Assembly (NCBI RefSeq): GCF_016756595.1 | Contig: NZ_AP023257.1 | Span: 2,868,001-2,932,000 of the forward strand | Reading direction: 5' to 3' | Length of the DNA: 64,000 nucleotides | Source: Mesorhizobium sp. L-2-11 | GTDB taxonomy: Bacteria > Pseudomonadota > Alphaproteobacteria > Rhizobiales > Rhizobiaceae | In this document: piece after piece, positions 23,853 to 32,697 of the stretch | How the letters are laid out: the number at the start of each line of letters is the position of its first letter | Numbering within the stretch: the stretch's first letter is position 1 | The notes under the pieces: generated by a model | The model's database searches: none | Seen by the model: only the letters and a program-made list of their open reading frames with translations | What the model was told of the DNA's origin: nothing | Made by a program: the position numbers and the translations under genes

Positions 23853-24005
23853 TATGATAGTTTTTATTCTGGTTTACTGACTGACAGAGGGGAGGAGATC
23901 GGGTCGGCATTCGGCCACCCTGAAAGCGCGACGGCAAGGCGGGAGGTGCCGGAGCCGGACGCGACGCGTAAGAACAATCAGAGACTGCAACTGGGAGGAA
24001 TATCG

Positions 24006-25130
24006 ATGTTCAAGTCACTTGTTGGTGGCATCGTTGCCGCCACTGCATGCGTCATGCTGAGTTCGTCGGCGCTCGCCGAAGCCGAAATCGTCGCAGGCCC
24101 ATCCGCCGAGCCGGAATGCTTCGCGCCATGGGCGGCCGACACGCAGTTCTTCAAGTTCCCCAAGAAGGAAGGCCCCTACCGCATCGCGCTCGCCAATGGC
24201 TATATCGCCAACACCTGGCGCATCCAGATGGTGCAGACGGCAAAAGCCTATGCGGCGCAGCCGGAGGTCGCGGCCAAGCTCAAAGAATTCAAAGTCGTGT
24301 CGACCGGCGAAGACGTGCCGGCGCAGATTTCGGCGATCAACAATTTCATCGATTCCGGCTATGACGCGATCGTCGTCAACGCGCAGAATCCGACGGCGTT
24401 CGGTCCGGTCATCAAACGCGCCAAGCAAGCAGGCGTCGTGCTGGTCGCCTTCGACAACATCCTCGACACCAAGGACGCCATCAACGTCAATGTCGACCAG
24501 AAAGGCCTTGGTGAATTGTGGGCCAACTGGCTGATCAAGCATATCCCCAATGGAGGCAAGCTCCTCGAGGTGCGCGGCGTTGCCGGCACGTCGGTCGACA
24601 CCGACCGCCACAACGGCATCCATGAAACCCTCAACGCTTCAGGCAAGAAGTGGGAGGTCACCGAAGTCGTCGGCAAATGGGACGACGGCGTGGCGCAAAA
24701 GGCTACGGCCGACGCGATCGCCACCAACGGTCCCTTCGACGGCGTCACCGGGCAGGGCGGCGACACCGGCATCGTCCAGGCGATGATCGACGCCAAGCAT
24801 CCGTTCGTGCCGTTCGGCGGCGAAACGGAGAATGGCTTCCGCAAATTCTGCGCCAAATTTGCCGCAGAAGGGCTGAAATGCTCGTCGGCCGGAACCGGAC
24901 CCGCCCAGGTGGCGGTCGCCATCAAGACGGCGATCGCCGCGCTCGAAGGCCAGGTCGTCCCGCAGGCGGTGAAGCTGCCGCTGGCGATCGTCGAGGATCC
25001 GAACTTCAAGGAGGGCGAGGACTATTTCCCCGACCAGTCCGACAATTTCTTCGTCGGCAATTCCTTCCCGACCTGCGGCATCAATTTCACCGCGCAGGAA
25101 ATCATGGGCCAGAGCAAGGAGAACCAGTAG
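24006..25130 (+). CDS. sugar ABC transporter periplasmic binding protein (RbsB-like)
   Basis: 374 residues. Signal peptide ending SSSALA-EA; then a type I periplasmic binding fold with PYRIALANGYIANTWRIQMVQ, ISAINNFIDSGYDAIVVNAQ and GVTGQGGDTGIVQAMIDAKH. ATG 24006 has GGGAGGA at 23993-23999. First gene of the operon under the LacI-linked control region, and followed by a strong hairpin before the ATPase gene. Substrate may be gluconate or a related sugar, inferred only from the kinase at the operon end. Confidence 0.92.
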   Translation: MFKSLVGGIVAATACVMLSSSALAEAEIVAGPSAEPECFAPWAADTQFFKFPKKEGPYRIALANGYIANTWRIQMVQTAKAYAAQPEVAAKLKEFKVVSTGEDVPAQISAINNFIDSGYDAIVVNAQNPTAFGPVIKRAKQAGVVLVAFDNILDTKDAINVNVDQKGLGELWANWLIKHIPNGGKLLEVRGVAGTSVDTDRHNGIHETLNASGKKWEVTEVVGKWDDGVAQKATADAIATNGPFDGVTGQGGDTGIVQAMIDAKHPFVPFGGETENGFRKFCAKFAAEGLKCSSAGTGPAQVAVAIKTAIAALEGQVVPQAVKLPLAIVEDPNFKEGEDYFPDQSDNFFVGNSFPTCGINFTAQEIMGQSKENQ

Positions 25131-25140
25131 ACTGATCGAC

Positions 25141-25167
25141 CGGCGCCGCAAGATACAAGCGGCGCCG
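25141..25167 (+). terminator. intercistronic hairpin between binding protein and ATPase genes
   Basis: Perfect nine-base GC stem CGGCGCCGC / GCGGCGCCG with loop AAGATACAA and no T-run. Such hairpins after binding-protein genes usually protect the upstream mRNA so that more binding protein than ATPase is made. Confidence 0.55.
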
Positions 25168-25201
25168 ATCCCCGAAGGAACAAGCGCCTTGGGAGGGGCC
25201 G

Positions 25202-26794
25202 ATGGACGGTGCGGTGCCGCTCTTCCGCATGGAGGGCATATCCAAGCGCTATGGCGGTGTGCGGGCGCTGGAAAAGGCCGAGCTTTCGGTCACGCCAGGC
25301 GGCATCCACGCCATCCTCGGCGAAAACGGCGCCGGCAAATCGACGCTGATCAAGGTCATGGCCGGCGTCGTCGCGCCTGATGAAGGCCGCATGATGCTGG
25401 GCGGAACCGAGGTGAGCTTCGCGTCGCCGGCCGCGGCCAACCAGGCCGGCATCGTCTGCATCTTCCAGGAATTGTCGCTCGTCCCCGAACTCAGCGTCGC
25501 CGACAACATCGTCATTTCCGATCCGCCGAAACGCTTCGGCATGATCGACCGCAAGGCGCAGCGGCGCATTGCGGAAGAAGCCTTGGCTCGCGCCGGCGCC
25601 GCCGACATCCACCCGCTGGCGCTGGTAAAGGATCTTCCGCTTTCAAGACGGCAGATGGTCGAGATCGCCAAGGCACTTGCCAGGAAGCCGCGCATCCTGA
25701 TCCTCGACGAGGCAACCTCGGCGCTGACCGCGGCCGACGTCGCCAAGATTTTTGGCGTCTTGAAGCGGCTGCGCTCGGAAGGGCTGGCGCTGCTCTACAT
25801 CTCGCATCGAATGAACGAGATCGCCGAGCTAGCCGACCAGTGCACGGTGTTCCGCAACGGCCGCAACGTCGCCAGCTATGCTGCGGGTTCGAAGAGCGAC
25901 AATGAGGTCGTCGAGCTGATGATCGGCCGCGAATACAGCCATATTTTCCCGCAGAAGCCGGTGCGCGCGCCGGCTACCACCGCTCCGGTACTTGAGGCGC
26001 GAAAACTGTCGTGGACCGACCGGCTGGACAATATCTCGCTCACGGTCGGCGCAGGCGAGGTCGTCGGCCTCGGCGGCCTCGATGGCCAGGGCCAACGTGA
26101 ATTGCTGCTCGCCTTTTTCGGCGTGCTGCGCGGCCTTAGCGGCCAGATACTGATCGACGGCAAACCGGTGGCGATCGCCAGTCCGGCCAAGGCCCGCGGT
26201 GACCGGATCGGCATGGCGCTGATCCCGGAGGACCGCAAGACCGAAGGCCTGATGCTGCCGATGACAGTCCGCGAAAACCTCTCCTTCGCCGCACTCGACC
26301 GGTTGTCCAGGGCCGGCATCATCGATCGCGCTGCCGAGCAGCGGCTGATCGACGACATGGTCGCCCTGCTGGCGATCAAGACAGCCGGCCTCGACATTCC
26401 GGTCGGCGCACTGTCCGGCGGCAACCAGCAGAAGGTCGTCATCGCCAAATGGCTGATGCGGCAGCCGCGCATCATCCTGCTCAACGACCCGACGCGCGGC
26501 ATCGACGTCGGCACCAAGCAGGAACTCTATCAGCTGATGCGCAAGCTCGCCGACCAGGGCGCGGCGATCCTGTTTTACTCGACTGACTATGACGAGCTGA
26601 TCGGCTGCTGCGACCGGGTGCTGGTGCTCTATGACGGGGCGGTCAAGCGCGAGCTGGTCGGCGCCGAGATCACCGAGCGGGCACTGATCGCCAGCGCGCT
26701 CAACATCCATGGCGAAGAGATGCCTGTTAGAGGCATGGCGAAGACGCCAGCCCGAGGCATGGCGAAGACGCCAGCCCGAGGAGCGGACGCGTGA
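25202..26794 (+). CDS. sugar ABC transporter ATP-binding protein, two ABC domains (RbsA-like)
   Basis: 530 residues. The first ABC module has Walker A GENGAGKSTLIK, a signature region that is degenerate (LPLSRRQMVEIAKA) and Walker B ILILDEATSAL; the second has a degenerate Walker A (GLDGQGQRELLLAFFG) and a good signature LSGGNQQKVVIAKWL, as usual for RbsA. ATG 25202 follows GGAGG at 25192-25196. The last 25 residues contain a perfect duplication RGMAKTPA x2 from a 24-base tandem repeat; it overlaps the next start by four bases. Confidence 0.93.
   Translation: MDGAVPLFRMEGISKRYGGVRALEKAELSVTPGGIHAILGENGAGKSTLIKVMAGVVAPDEGRMMLGGTEVSFASPAAANQAGIVCIFQELSLVPELSVADNIVISDPPKRFGMIDRKAQRRIAEEALARAGAADIHPLALVKDLPLSRRQMVEIAKALARKPRILILDEATSALTAADVAKIFGVLKRLRSEGLALLYISHRMNEIAELADQCTVFRNGRNVASYAAGSKSDNEVVELMIGREYSHIFPQKPVRAPATTAPVLEARKLSWTDRLDNISLTVGAGEVVGLGGLDGQGQRELLLAFFGVLRGLSGQILIDGKPVAIASPAKARGDRIGMALIPEDRKTEGLMLPMTVRENLSFAALDRLSRAGIIDRAAEQRLIDDMVALLAIKTAGLDIPVGALSGGNQQKVVIAKWLMRQPRIILLNDPTRGIDVGTKQELYQLMRKLADQGAAILFYSTDYDELIGCCDRVLVLYDGAVKRELVGAEITERALIASALNIHGEEMPVRGMAKTPARGMAKTPARGADA
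26731..26778 (+). repeat. 24-base perfect tandem repeat at the 3' end of the ATPase gene
   Basis: Two identical 24-base units (26731-26754 and 26755-26778), each coding RGMAKTPA in frame, followed by a partial third that supplies AGGAG as ribosome-binding site for GTG 26791. Slippage here would change the protein tail by eight residues without shifting frame. Confidence 0.85.
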
Positions 26795-27771
26795 AAGATT
26801 GGCGCTACTGGCTTGCCGAACAACGCGGAACGCTGCTGGCGTTTGGCATCTTCATCTTGATGTTCACGATCTACACCTCGAACCATCCGGCCGGCTTTAC
26901 CGCCAATGTCGTGCAGACGGCTTCCAACAAGGGCGTGCTGCTTGCCTTCGTCGCCATGGCGCAGACGCTGGTGGTGATCACCGCCGGCATCGACCTTTCC
27001 GTCGGCATGATCTTTCTGCTGACCAACTGCCTGGCCTCATGGCTGGTCATCGGCACCGGCGTCGAGACCGCCTTCGGCGTCGTCGCGGTGCTCGGCACCG
27101 GGCTGCTGTGCGGGGCGATCAACGGCGCCATCGTCATCTACGGACGGCTGCAGCCGATCGTCACCACCATCGCCACCGGCGCGGTCTATTTCGGCATCGC
27201 GCTGCTGCTGCGACCGTTCCCGGGCGGTTCGGTCAACGAGGATCTTGCCGACGCGCTGACCGGGCGGCTGTTCGGCGTGGTGCCGGCGAGCCTGGTGGCG
27301 CTGCTGGCCGTCGTGCTCGTCGTCTGGGTGCCGTTCAGCCGGTCGGTGCTTGGGCGCGCGGCCTATGCCGCAGGATCTTCGGAGATGGCGGCCTACATGT
27401 CCGGCGTGCCGATCCGTCGGGGAAAATTCGCCGCCTATGTGCTGGCCGGCCTGCTGGCCGCGATCGGCGGGCTGTTCCTGACCTTCTTCACCTATACAGG
27501 CGAGGCGGCCTATGCCAGCGGCAATGCCTATACGCTGTTCTCGATCGCCGCCGTGGTGCTCGGCGGCGTCTCATTGTTCGGCGGCAAGGGCAGCGCCATC
27601 GGCGCGATTTTCGGCGCGCTCGCCTTCCGCACCATCGGCGACCTGCTCTTCGTCTTCGATTTCGATCCGCTCTGGCAGCCGCTGTTCCAGGGCGTCATCC
27701 TGCTGATCGCCGTCAGCCTCGGCGCTTTCGCCCTGTTCAGGGTCCGCAACCGGCTGGAGTGGTTCCTGTGA
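26791..27771 (+). CDS. sugar ABC transporter permease (RbsC-like), first of two
   Basis: 326 residues, about nine to ten membrane segments. Signatures: LLAFVAMAQTLVVITAGIDLSVGM and SIAAVVLGGVSLFGGKGSAIGAIFGAL. GTG start at 26791 with AGGAG at 26779-26783, overlapping the ATPase stop by four bases. With the next gene it forms a heterodimeric membrane channel. Confidence 0.92.
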   Translation: MKDWRYWLAEQRGTLLAFGIFILMFTIYTSNHPAGFTANVVQTASNKGVLLAFVAMAQTLVVITAGIDLSVGMIFLLTNCLASWLVIGTGVETAFGVVAVLGTGLLCGAINGAIVIYGRLQPIVTTIATGAVYFGIALLLRPFPGGSVNEDLADALTGRLFGVVPASLVALLAVVLVVWVPFSRSVLGRAAYAAGSSEMAAYMSGVPIRRGKFAAYVLAGLLAAIGGLFLTFFTYTGEAAYASGNAYTLFSIAAVVLGGVSLFGGKGSAIGAIFGALAFRTIGDLLFVFDFDPLWQPLFQGVILLIAVSLGAFALFRVRNRLEWFL

Positions 27772-28754
27772 GCGAAACGACCATCGCCGGCATCGCCGGC
27801 CGCATGCCAAAATTCATCCGCTGCGCCGATCCGGCGGTGCTGACCGCCTTTGCCTGCATCGTGCTGCTGCTGTTTGTCGGCAGCCTTTATTCGCGTAGCT
27901 TCCTGTCGCCGGAATATCTCCTGCAGCAGCTCAAGGTGGCTTCGTTTCTCGGCGTCATCGCCACCGGCATGATGCTGGTCATCCTGCTTGGCCAGATCGA
28001 CCTGTCGGTGCCATGGTCGGTGGCGGCGGGCGCAATGATGGCCTGTGCGGCTGCCGCCTACGGCCCGCTCGGCGTGGCGCTGGCGATCCCGTTCGGCATT
28101 TTCTGCGGCGCCGCGATCGGCATCGTCAACGGCATCGGCGTCGCTTATCTGCGCATTCCCTCGATGATCATCACGCTCGCCACCAATGCAGTCGCGCAAG
28201 GGCTGATGGTTGTCTATACAGGCGGCTTCTCGCCTCAGGATTCGGCGACCCGGGCGATGCGCTATCTGGCGACCGGCTTTGCCATTCCGGGCGTGCCCAA
28301 CGCCGTCGTCATCTGGGCGCTGATCGGTGCTGCGATGGTTTTCGTGCTGACCCGCACCGGCTTCGGCCGCACGGTCTACGGCATCGGCAACCGCGAGCGC
28401 GCCGCCTACCTCTCCGGCATCGACACGCGGCGCGTGGTGCTGATCGCCTTCGCCGTGTCCGGCGGGCTCTCCGCCTTCGGCGGCGTGCTTCTGGCCGGCT
28501 ATGCCTCCAAGGCGGCGCAGTCGATGGGCGACGCCTATCTCCTGCCGTCGATCGCTGCGGTGGTGCTTGGCGGCACCTCGATCCTCGGCGGACGCGGCTC
28601 CTATCTCGGCACGGTCGCTGGCGTCATCCTGATCACGCTTTTGCAATCCATTCTTTCCGTCATGCAGATGCCGGAGGCGGGGCGGCAGATCATCTATGGC
28701 GTTGTCATCGTCGCCATGCTGCTGCTTTACGGCCGCGCGCCGGCCAGCCGCTGA
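27768..28754 (+). CDS. sugar ABC transporter permease (RbsC-like), second of two
   Basis: 328 residues from GTG 27768, which overlaps the stop of the first permease (GTGA). Signatures are SFLGVIATGMMLVILLGQIDLSVPWSVAAGA (a variant of the usual GIDLSVG) and VLGGTSILGGRGSYLGTVAGV. Hydrophobic throughout with a short cytoplasmic N-terminus. It is a true second permease: it differs clearly from the first at most positions. Followed by gluconokinase after 29 bases. Confidence 0.9.
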   Translation: MSETTIAGIAGRMPKFIRCADPAVLTAFACIVLLLFVGSLYSRSFLSPEYLLQQLKVASFLGVIATGMMLVILLGQIDLSVPWSVAAGAMMACAAAAYGPLGVALAIPFGIFCGAAIGIVNGIGVAYLRIPSMIITLATNAVAQGLMVVYTGGFSPQDSATRAMRYLATGFAIPGVPNAVVIWALIGAAMVFVLTRTGFGRTVYGIGNRERAAYLSGIDTRRVVLIAFAVSGGLSAFGGVLLAGYASKAAQSMGDAYLLPSIAAVVLGGTSILGGRGSYLGTVAGVILITLLQSILSVMQMPEAGRQIIYGVVIVAMLLLYGRAPASR

Positions 28755-28783
28755 CCCGCATCGTGGACGAAAAGACAGCACAT

Positions 28784-29311
28784 ATGCAGAGCGATCGCAT
28801 TCGGCCCGCATCGACCGTCGTGGTGATGGGCGTCGCCGGCTGTGGCAAGTCGGCCGTCGGCGAAGCGCTGGCGGCGGCGCTGGGCGCTGTCTTCGTCGAG
28901 GGCGACAGGCTGCATCCACCGGAAAACGTCGCGCGCATGGCAAGCGGCGAGCCGCTGACCGACGCATTGCGCGAAGGCTGGCTCGACGCGATCGGCCGGC
29001 GCATTGCCGGATCGGTCGGCGATGGGCAAGCGGTCGTCGCCGCCTGTTCGGCGCTGAAGCGCAGCTACCGCGAGCGTCTGCGCGGCTTTTGCCAGGACAT
29101 TTTGTTCCTCCACCTGCAAATCGATCCCGCGACCGCAAAGCAGCGCGTCGGCTCCCGCCAGGGCCATTTCATGCCGGCAAGCCTGGTCGACAGCCAGTTC
29201 GCCACGCTTGAAGCGACGGCAGCCGACGAGAACGCATTGACGCTCGATGCGACGCGCCCGATCGCCGACATTGTCGCCGACGTGATGAGGCTGTTCGAGC
29301 GGAACTCATAA
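28784..29311 (+). CDS. gntK: gluconokinase (GntK/IdnK family)
   Basis: 175 residues, the normal length. P-loop GVAGCGKS at residues 16-23, FVEGDRLHPPENVARMASGEPLTD and VAACSALKRSYRERLR are diagnostic for gluconate kinases, which make 6-phosphogluconate for the Entner-Doudoroff and pentose phosphate routes. ATG 28784 begins the conserved protein; GTG 28763 is possible. Last gene of the LacI-ABC operon, pointing to gluconate or a precursor as the transported compound. Confidence 0.92.
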   Translation: MQSDRIRPASTVVVMGVAGCGKSAVGEALAAALGAVFVEGDRLHPPENVARMASGEPLTDALREGWLDAIGRRIAGSVGDGQAVVAACSALKRSYRERLRGFCQDILFLHLQIDPATAKQRVGSRQGHFMPASLVDSQFATLEATAADENALTLDATRPIADIVADVMRLFERNS

Positions 29312-29348
29312 GGGGTCGCTGGCGCCGATATCGCCTTAGGACGCCAGA

Positions 29349-29798
29349 TCAGATCTGCGACGTCAATTCGACTGGAAAATCGTCATTGTCGGCGTCGCGC
29401 ATGGCGGCGAGGCTGCGATTGTCCAGCACCTCGGCGATCGCCTGGCGCACCTCCAGCATCATGTTCCGGACCTGGCATGTCGCCTCGTCGCAATCCTCGC
29501 AGCGCTGATATTGGGTGCGGCTGGCGCAAGGGATCGGCGCCAGCGGCCCGTCGAGGACACGCACGACATGGCCGATCTTGATCTCGGAGGCCGGGCGGGC
29601 GAGGCGATAGCCGCCTTCCTTGCCCTTGCGGCTTTGGACGAAGCCGGCATTGCGCAATTCGCCCAGAATGGCATCGAGGAATTTCTTCGGGATGTTGTTG
29701 GCGACGGCAATGTCGTTGACGAACGCAAGCTGGCCGACCGGCAAGCCTGACAGATGCACGAGGGCCTTGAGGCCGTATTTGCCTTTTTTGGTAAGCAT
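29349..29798 (-). CDS. Rrf2 family transcriptional regulator
   Basis: 149 residues. N-terminal winged helix starts MLTKKGKYGLKALVHLS, with FVNDIAVANNIPKKFLDAIL as recognition region and RKGKEGGYRLARP as wing. Four cysteines, C91, C100, C103 and C108, could hold an Fe-S cluster or sense redox state as in IscR/RirA. It sits 354 bases downstream of a sulfate transport cluster on the same strand, so a sulfur- or iron-linked role is plausible. CCGATTCAGT just upstream of the start is shared with the sbp promoter region. Confidence 0.88.
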   Translation of the reverse strand: MLTKKGKYGLKALVHLSGLPVGQLAFVNDIAVANNIPKKFLDAILGELRNAGFVQSRKGKEGGYRLARPASEIKIGHVVRVLDGPLAPIPCASRTQYQRCEDCDEATCQVRNMMLEVRQAIAEVLDNRSLAAMRDADNDDFPVELTSQI

Positions 29799-30001
29799 GC
29801 CCGATTCAGTTCATGAAACCCCAACCGCCCGCATCTGGCTGTTGTTTGTGTGTAAATCATGACGTTTTGGTCGTGCGATACAGTTTCGCGAAAACAAGCC
29901 GTCTGATGGCACGGTAGGCACAAACACATTGATTCTTCGTGACGTTTTAGATGGTGCGCCCGAAAATGCGGGAAATCACCTTTCCGGACCGCGAAAACGA
30001 A

Positions 30002-30025
30002 GAAAGCCGGCAAAAGCCGGCTTTC
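30002..30025 (-). terminator. likely terminator of the sulfate-binding protein transcript
   Basis: Perfect ten-base stem GAAAGCCGGC / GCCGGCTTTC with AAAA loop. Read on the minus strand it is followed by a T-rich stretch (TTCTTCGTTTTCGC), fitting a factor-independent terminator for the leftward gene ending at 30153. Confidence 0.65.
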
Positions 30026-30062
30026 CATCAATTTCGAAGATCGCTTGCTTCGGCGCATAGGC

Positions 30063-30146
30063 CCGAAAATCGGAATCGATTTTCGGAAAGCACGATGCGC
30101 AGATTCAAAGGGTTAGAGCGTACTTTGTGCGTCCAAGTGGACGCAC
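30063..30146. repeat. RIME-like palindromic repeat
   Basis: Two hairpins: CCGAAAATCG-GAAT-CGATTTTCGG (30063-30086) and GTGCGTCC-AAGT-GGACGCAC (30127-30146), joined by GCACGATGCGCAGATTCAAA. This two-palindrome layout is typical of rhizobial intergenic mosaic repeats. It directly follows the stop of the binding-protein gene. Confidence 0.65.
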
Positions 30147-30152
30147 GTCGCC

Positions 30153-31139
30153 CTAACGGCTGCCATAGGTCTGGTCGAGCAGTCCGCCGGCGGCGAAATG
30201 CTCGGCCTGGACCTTGGCCCAGCCGCCAAAGACATCTTCCACCGTCAGCAGCCGGACATCGGGAAACTCGGCCTTGTATTTGGCGGCGACCGCCGCGTCG
30301 CGAGCCCGCAGGCCGTTGCGGGCGGCGATGTCCTGGCCCTGCGGCGTGTAGAGGAAGTCGAGATAGGTCTTGGCGAGGTCACGCGTGCCATGCTCGTCGG
30401 CGACCGTGTCGACGATCGCCACCGGAAACTCCGCCAATAGGCTGACCGAAGGCGTCACCTGCTCGAACTTGTCATCGCCATACTCCCTGCGGACGCCGCG
30501 CGTTTCCGACTCGAAGGTGATCAGCACGTCGCCGATCTCGCGCTGCACGAAAGTGGTGGTAGCGGCGCGCCCGCCGGAGTCGAAGATCGGCACGTTGTTG
30601 AACAGCTTGGTGACGAATTCCTTGACCTTGGCGTCGTCGCCCTTGAAGGCCTCCTTGGCGTAGGCGGTGGCCGCGAGATAGGTGTAGCGCGCATTACCCG
30701 ACGTTTTCGGGTTGGGGAAGATCACCTGGACGTCGTCGCGGACGAGATCGTTCCAATCCTTGATGTTCTTCGGATTGCCGGCGCGCACCAGGAAGGAAGG
30801 CAGCGAATAGAAAGGCGAAGCGTTGTCAGGAAAATCCTTCTGCCAGTCGGCGGAGACAAGACCCTTCGAGACCAGGAAGTCGATGTCGAGGACCTGGTTG
30901 AAGGTGACGACATCGGCGCCGAGGCCCTCGGCGATGGCACGCGCCTGCGCCGACGTCCCGGCATGCGACTGGTCGACGGTCACGCCGGGGTGCTCGGCGA
31001 CGAAGGCCTTGTTGAACTGCGCAAACAATTCGCGGCCGACATCGTAGGACGCGTTCAGCAATTTGTCGGCCGACCAGGCTTGGGAGGATGCCAGGAACAG
31101 GCCGGCCAATGCGGCGACGCCGAGCAAAAATCGCTTCAT
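30153..31139 (-). CDS. sulfate ABC transporter substrate-binding protein (distal copy)
   Basis: 328 residues. Signal peptide MKRFLLGVAALAGLFLASSQAWS, then LLNASYDVGRELFAQFNKAF, QSHAGTSAQARAIAEGLGAD and VQVIFPNPKTSGNARYTYLA, which together mark the sulfate/thiosulfate binding protein family (Sbp/CysP). ATG 31139 starts the signal peptide. It lies beyond the cysA gene and a VapBC remnant, and has its own upstream gap of 248 bases. A second copy is at 34457; clear divergence between them suggests different specificity, perhaps sulfate and thiosulfate or sulfonate (inference). Confidence 0.93.
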   Translation of the reverse strand: MKRFLLGVAALAGLFLASSQAWSADKLLNASYDVGRELFAQFNKAFVAEHPGVTVDQSHAGTSAQARAIAEGLGADVVTFNQVLDIDFLVSKGLVSADWQKDFPDNASPFYSLPSFLVRAGNPKNIKDWNDLVRDDVQVIFPNPKTSGNARYTYLAATAYAKEAFKGDDAKVKEFVTKLFNNVPIFDSGGRAATTTFVQREIGDVLITFESETRGVRREYGDDKFEQVTPSVSLLAEFPVAIVDTVADEHGTRDLAKTYLDFLYTPQGQDIAARNGLRARDAAVAAKYKAEFPDVRLLTVEDVFGGWAKVQAEHFAAGGLLDQTYGSR

Positions 31140-31362
31140 GAAAACAGAACTCCAATGCACTGAGCTTATTGCCGAAGCATAGCGGCAAGGCATGATGGGC
31201 GACGAGTCACGTAGGACGGATTCGCCACGTCACCGCTAGAAAAATGTTCCCATTCCGGGCCGTCACTAGGATTTTCTTTCACGCAGAGTCTTTAGGGACA
31301 CTTGGGCAATGGTCCCCATGCGTTGGCAAGACGATTGTATCGCGACTCTGTTGGCATCTGCA

Positions 31363-31374
31363 TTGTATGTACAA
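31363..31374. promoter_or_regulatory. probable operator of the decayed vapBC module
   Basis: TTGTATGTACAA has perfect five-base arms (TTGTA/TACAA) and touches the ribosome-binding site AAGGAG at 31374-31379. VapB-type antitoxins bind dyads of this kind. Confidence 0.4.
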
Positions 31375-31387
31375 AGGAGCCATTGAA

Positions 31388-31664
31388 ATGCCCCAGCACC
31401 GCCATTCCAAAACGCCACCGAAAGAGGCGAAGCTGTTTCGCAACAATCGCAGTCAAGCGGTGCGCATTCCTGTCGAGTTCGAACTTCCCGGCGAAAAGGT
31501 CTTGATCAGTCGTGAAGGCGACCGCTTGGTCATCGAGCCGGTCCGCAAAGCTGGCCTGTCGGCGCTGCTCGCGCATCCGAATATTTTTTTAACGTTCATG
31601 CTGGACGCCAACATTATCAGCGACATGGTCCGCAACCCGGATCAAGCAGCCGGAAAAAGCTTCC
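31388..31664 (+). pseudogene. vapBC toxin-antitoxin remnant, fused and truncated
   Basis: The frame from ATG 31388 (AAGGAG eight bases before) codes an AbrB-type VapB antitoxin: AKLFRNNRSQAVRIPVEFEL and VLISREGDRLVIEPVRKAGLSALL. Where VapB normally continues for some 15 residues, the frame runs instead into FMLDANIISDMVRNPDQAAG, the start of a VapC PIN toxin (ATG near 31599). The toxin is cut after about 20 residues, where the sequence meets the end of the convergent cysA gene. Two deletions therefore destroyed the module: one joined antitoxin and toxin in frame, the other removed most of the toxin. The antitoxin DNA-binding part could still be made. Confidence 0.75.
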
Positions 31665-32682
31665 AGCGTCGCGGCCTGAACGCCACCCGGGTTTTCTGCG
31701 CCGCCGGATGGTCGACGGGCAGCTCGATCTCGACCCGCTGGCGCTCGCCGCCGATCTCGAGCTCCACCCGTCTGGTACCGGCGACGCGGCGGCTGGCGGC
31801 GACCGTGCCGGCGATGCAGCCATTGCATTCGTCCACCAGATCGACATCGTGCGGGCGGAAGAACAGCGTCGCTTCGCCTTGCGGTGCCTGCGGCGCGGAC
31901 AGCCCGATCGGACGGTCGGCGATCCAGACCTGGCCGTCTTCGACCTTGACTGGAAGCGCGCTCGATTCACCGATGAAGCCGTAGACGAAGGGCGAGTTCG
32001 GCGTGTCGTAGATTTCATCGGCGGTGCCGACCTGCTCGATGCTGCCCTGGCTCATCACCACGACGCGGTCGGCAAGCTCGAGCGCTTCTTCCTGGTCATG
32101 GGTGACGAAGACCGTGGTGTGGCCGGTGGCGTCGTGGATGTCGCGCAGCCAGCGGCGCAACTCGCGGCGAACCTGGGCGTCGAGCGCGCCGAACGGCTCG
32201 TCGAGCAAAAGCACCGCCGGTTCGATCGCCATCGCGCGGGCCAGCGCCACGCGCTGACGCTGGCCGCCGGAAAGCTGCGCCGGATAGCGCTTTTCCAGGC
32301 CGGAAAGCTGGACGAGGTCGAGAAGCTCTGAGGCGCGGCGGCGGATTTCCTGCGCCGACGGCCGTGACGGCCCGTGCCGGACTTTTAAGCCGAAGCCGAT
32401 ATTGTCGGCGACCGTCATATGGCGAAACAGCGCATAATGCTGGAAAACAAAGCCGACATTGCGTTCCTGGATCGACTTTTGTGACGCATCCTCCTCGCCG
32501 AAGAAGATCTTTCCTTTGGTCGGACGCTCCAGCCCGGCGATCAGCCTGAGCAGCGTCGTCTTGCCGGAGCCGGACGGCCCGAGCAGCGCGATCAGTTCGC
32601 CGGACCTGATGTCGAGCGAAACGTCGTGGAGAGCCGGAAACCGCTCAAACTCCTTGCGCACGTTGGCAACGCGAACGTCCAT
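31642..32682 (-). CDS. cysA: sulfate/thiosulfate ABC transporter ATP-binding protein
   Basis: 346 residues. Walker A GPSGSGKT at residues 35-42, signature LSGGQRQRVALARA, Walker B VLLLDEPFGALDAQ and the switch histidine in VFVTHDQEEA; the C-terminal approximately 100 residues form the TOBE-like regulatory domain found in CysA. ATG 32682 has AAGGAA upstream; a TTG one codon earlier is also open. Follows cysW by 15 bases. The last codons overlap the end of the truncated vapC on the other strand. Confidence 0.95.
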   Translation of the reverse strand: MDVRVANVRKEFERFPALHDVSLDIRSGELIALLGPSGSGKTTLLRLIAGLERPTKGKIFFGEEDASQKSIQERNVGFVFQHYALFRHMTVADNIGFGLKVRHGPSRPSAQEIRRRASELLDLVQLSGLEKRYPAQLSGGQRQRVALARAMAIEPAVLLLDEPFGALDAQVRRELRRWLRDIHDATGHTTVFVTHDQEEALELADRVVVMSQGSIEQVGTADEIYDTPNSPFVYGFIGESSALPVKVEDGQVWIADRPIGLSAPQAPQGEATLFFRPHDVDLVDECNGCIAGTVAASRRVAGTRRVELEIGGERQRVEIELPVDHPAAQKTRVAFRPRRWKLFPAA

Positions 32683-32697
32683 CAACCATTCCTTTTT

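Larger units (their letters stand above)
29799..30152. other. 354-base gap between sulfate-binding protein and Rrf2 genes
   Basis: Holds the Rrf2 promoter (right of 29799), the hairpin at 30002-30025 and the repeat at 30063-30146. No open frame in it shows coding character. Confidence 0.6.

Noticed and set aside
31244..31984. A single 246-residue protein including VapB and sequence beyond 31664
   Set aside because: After about 31664 the frame runs antisense through the cysA 3' end, which is a clear gene on the other strand.
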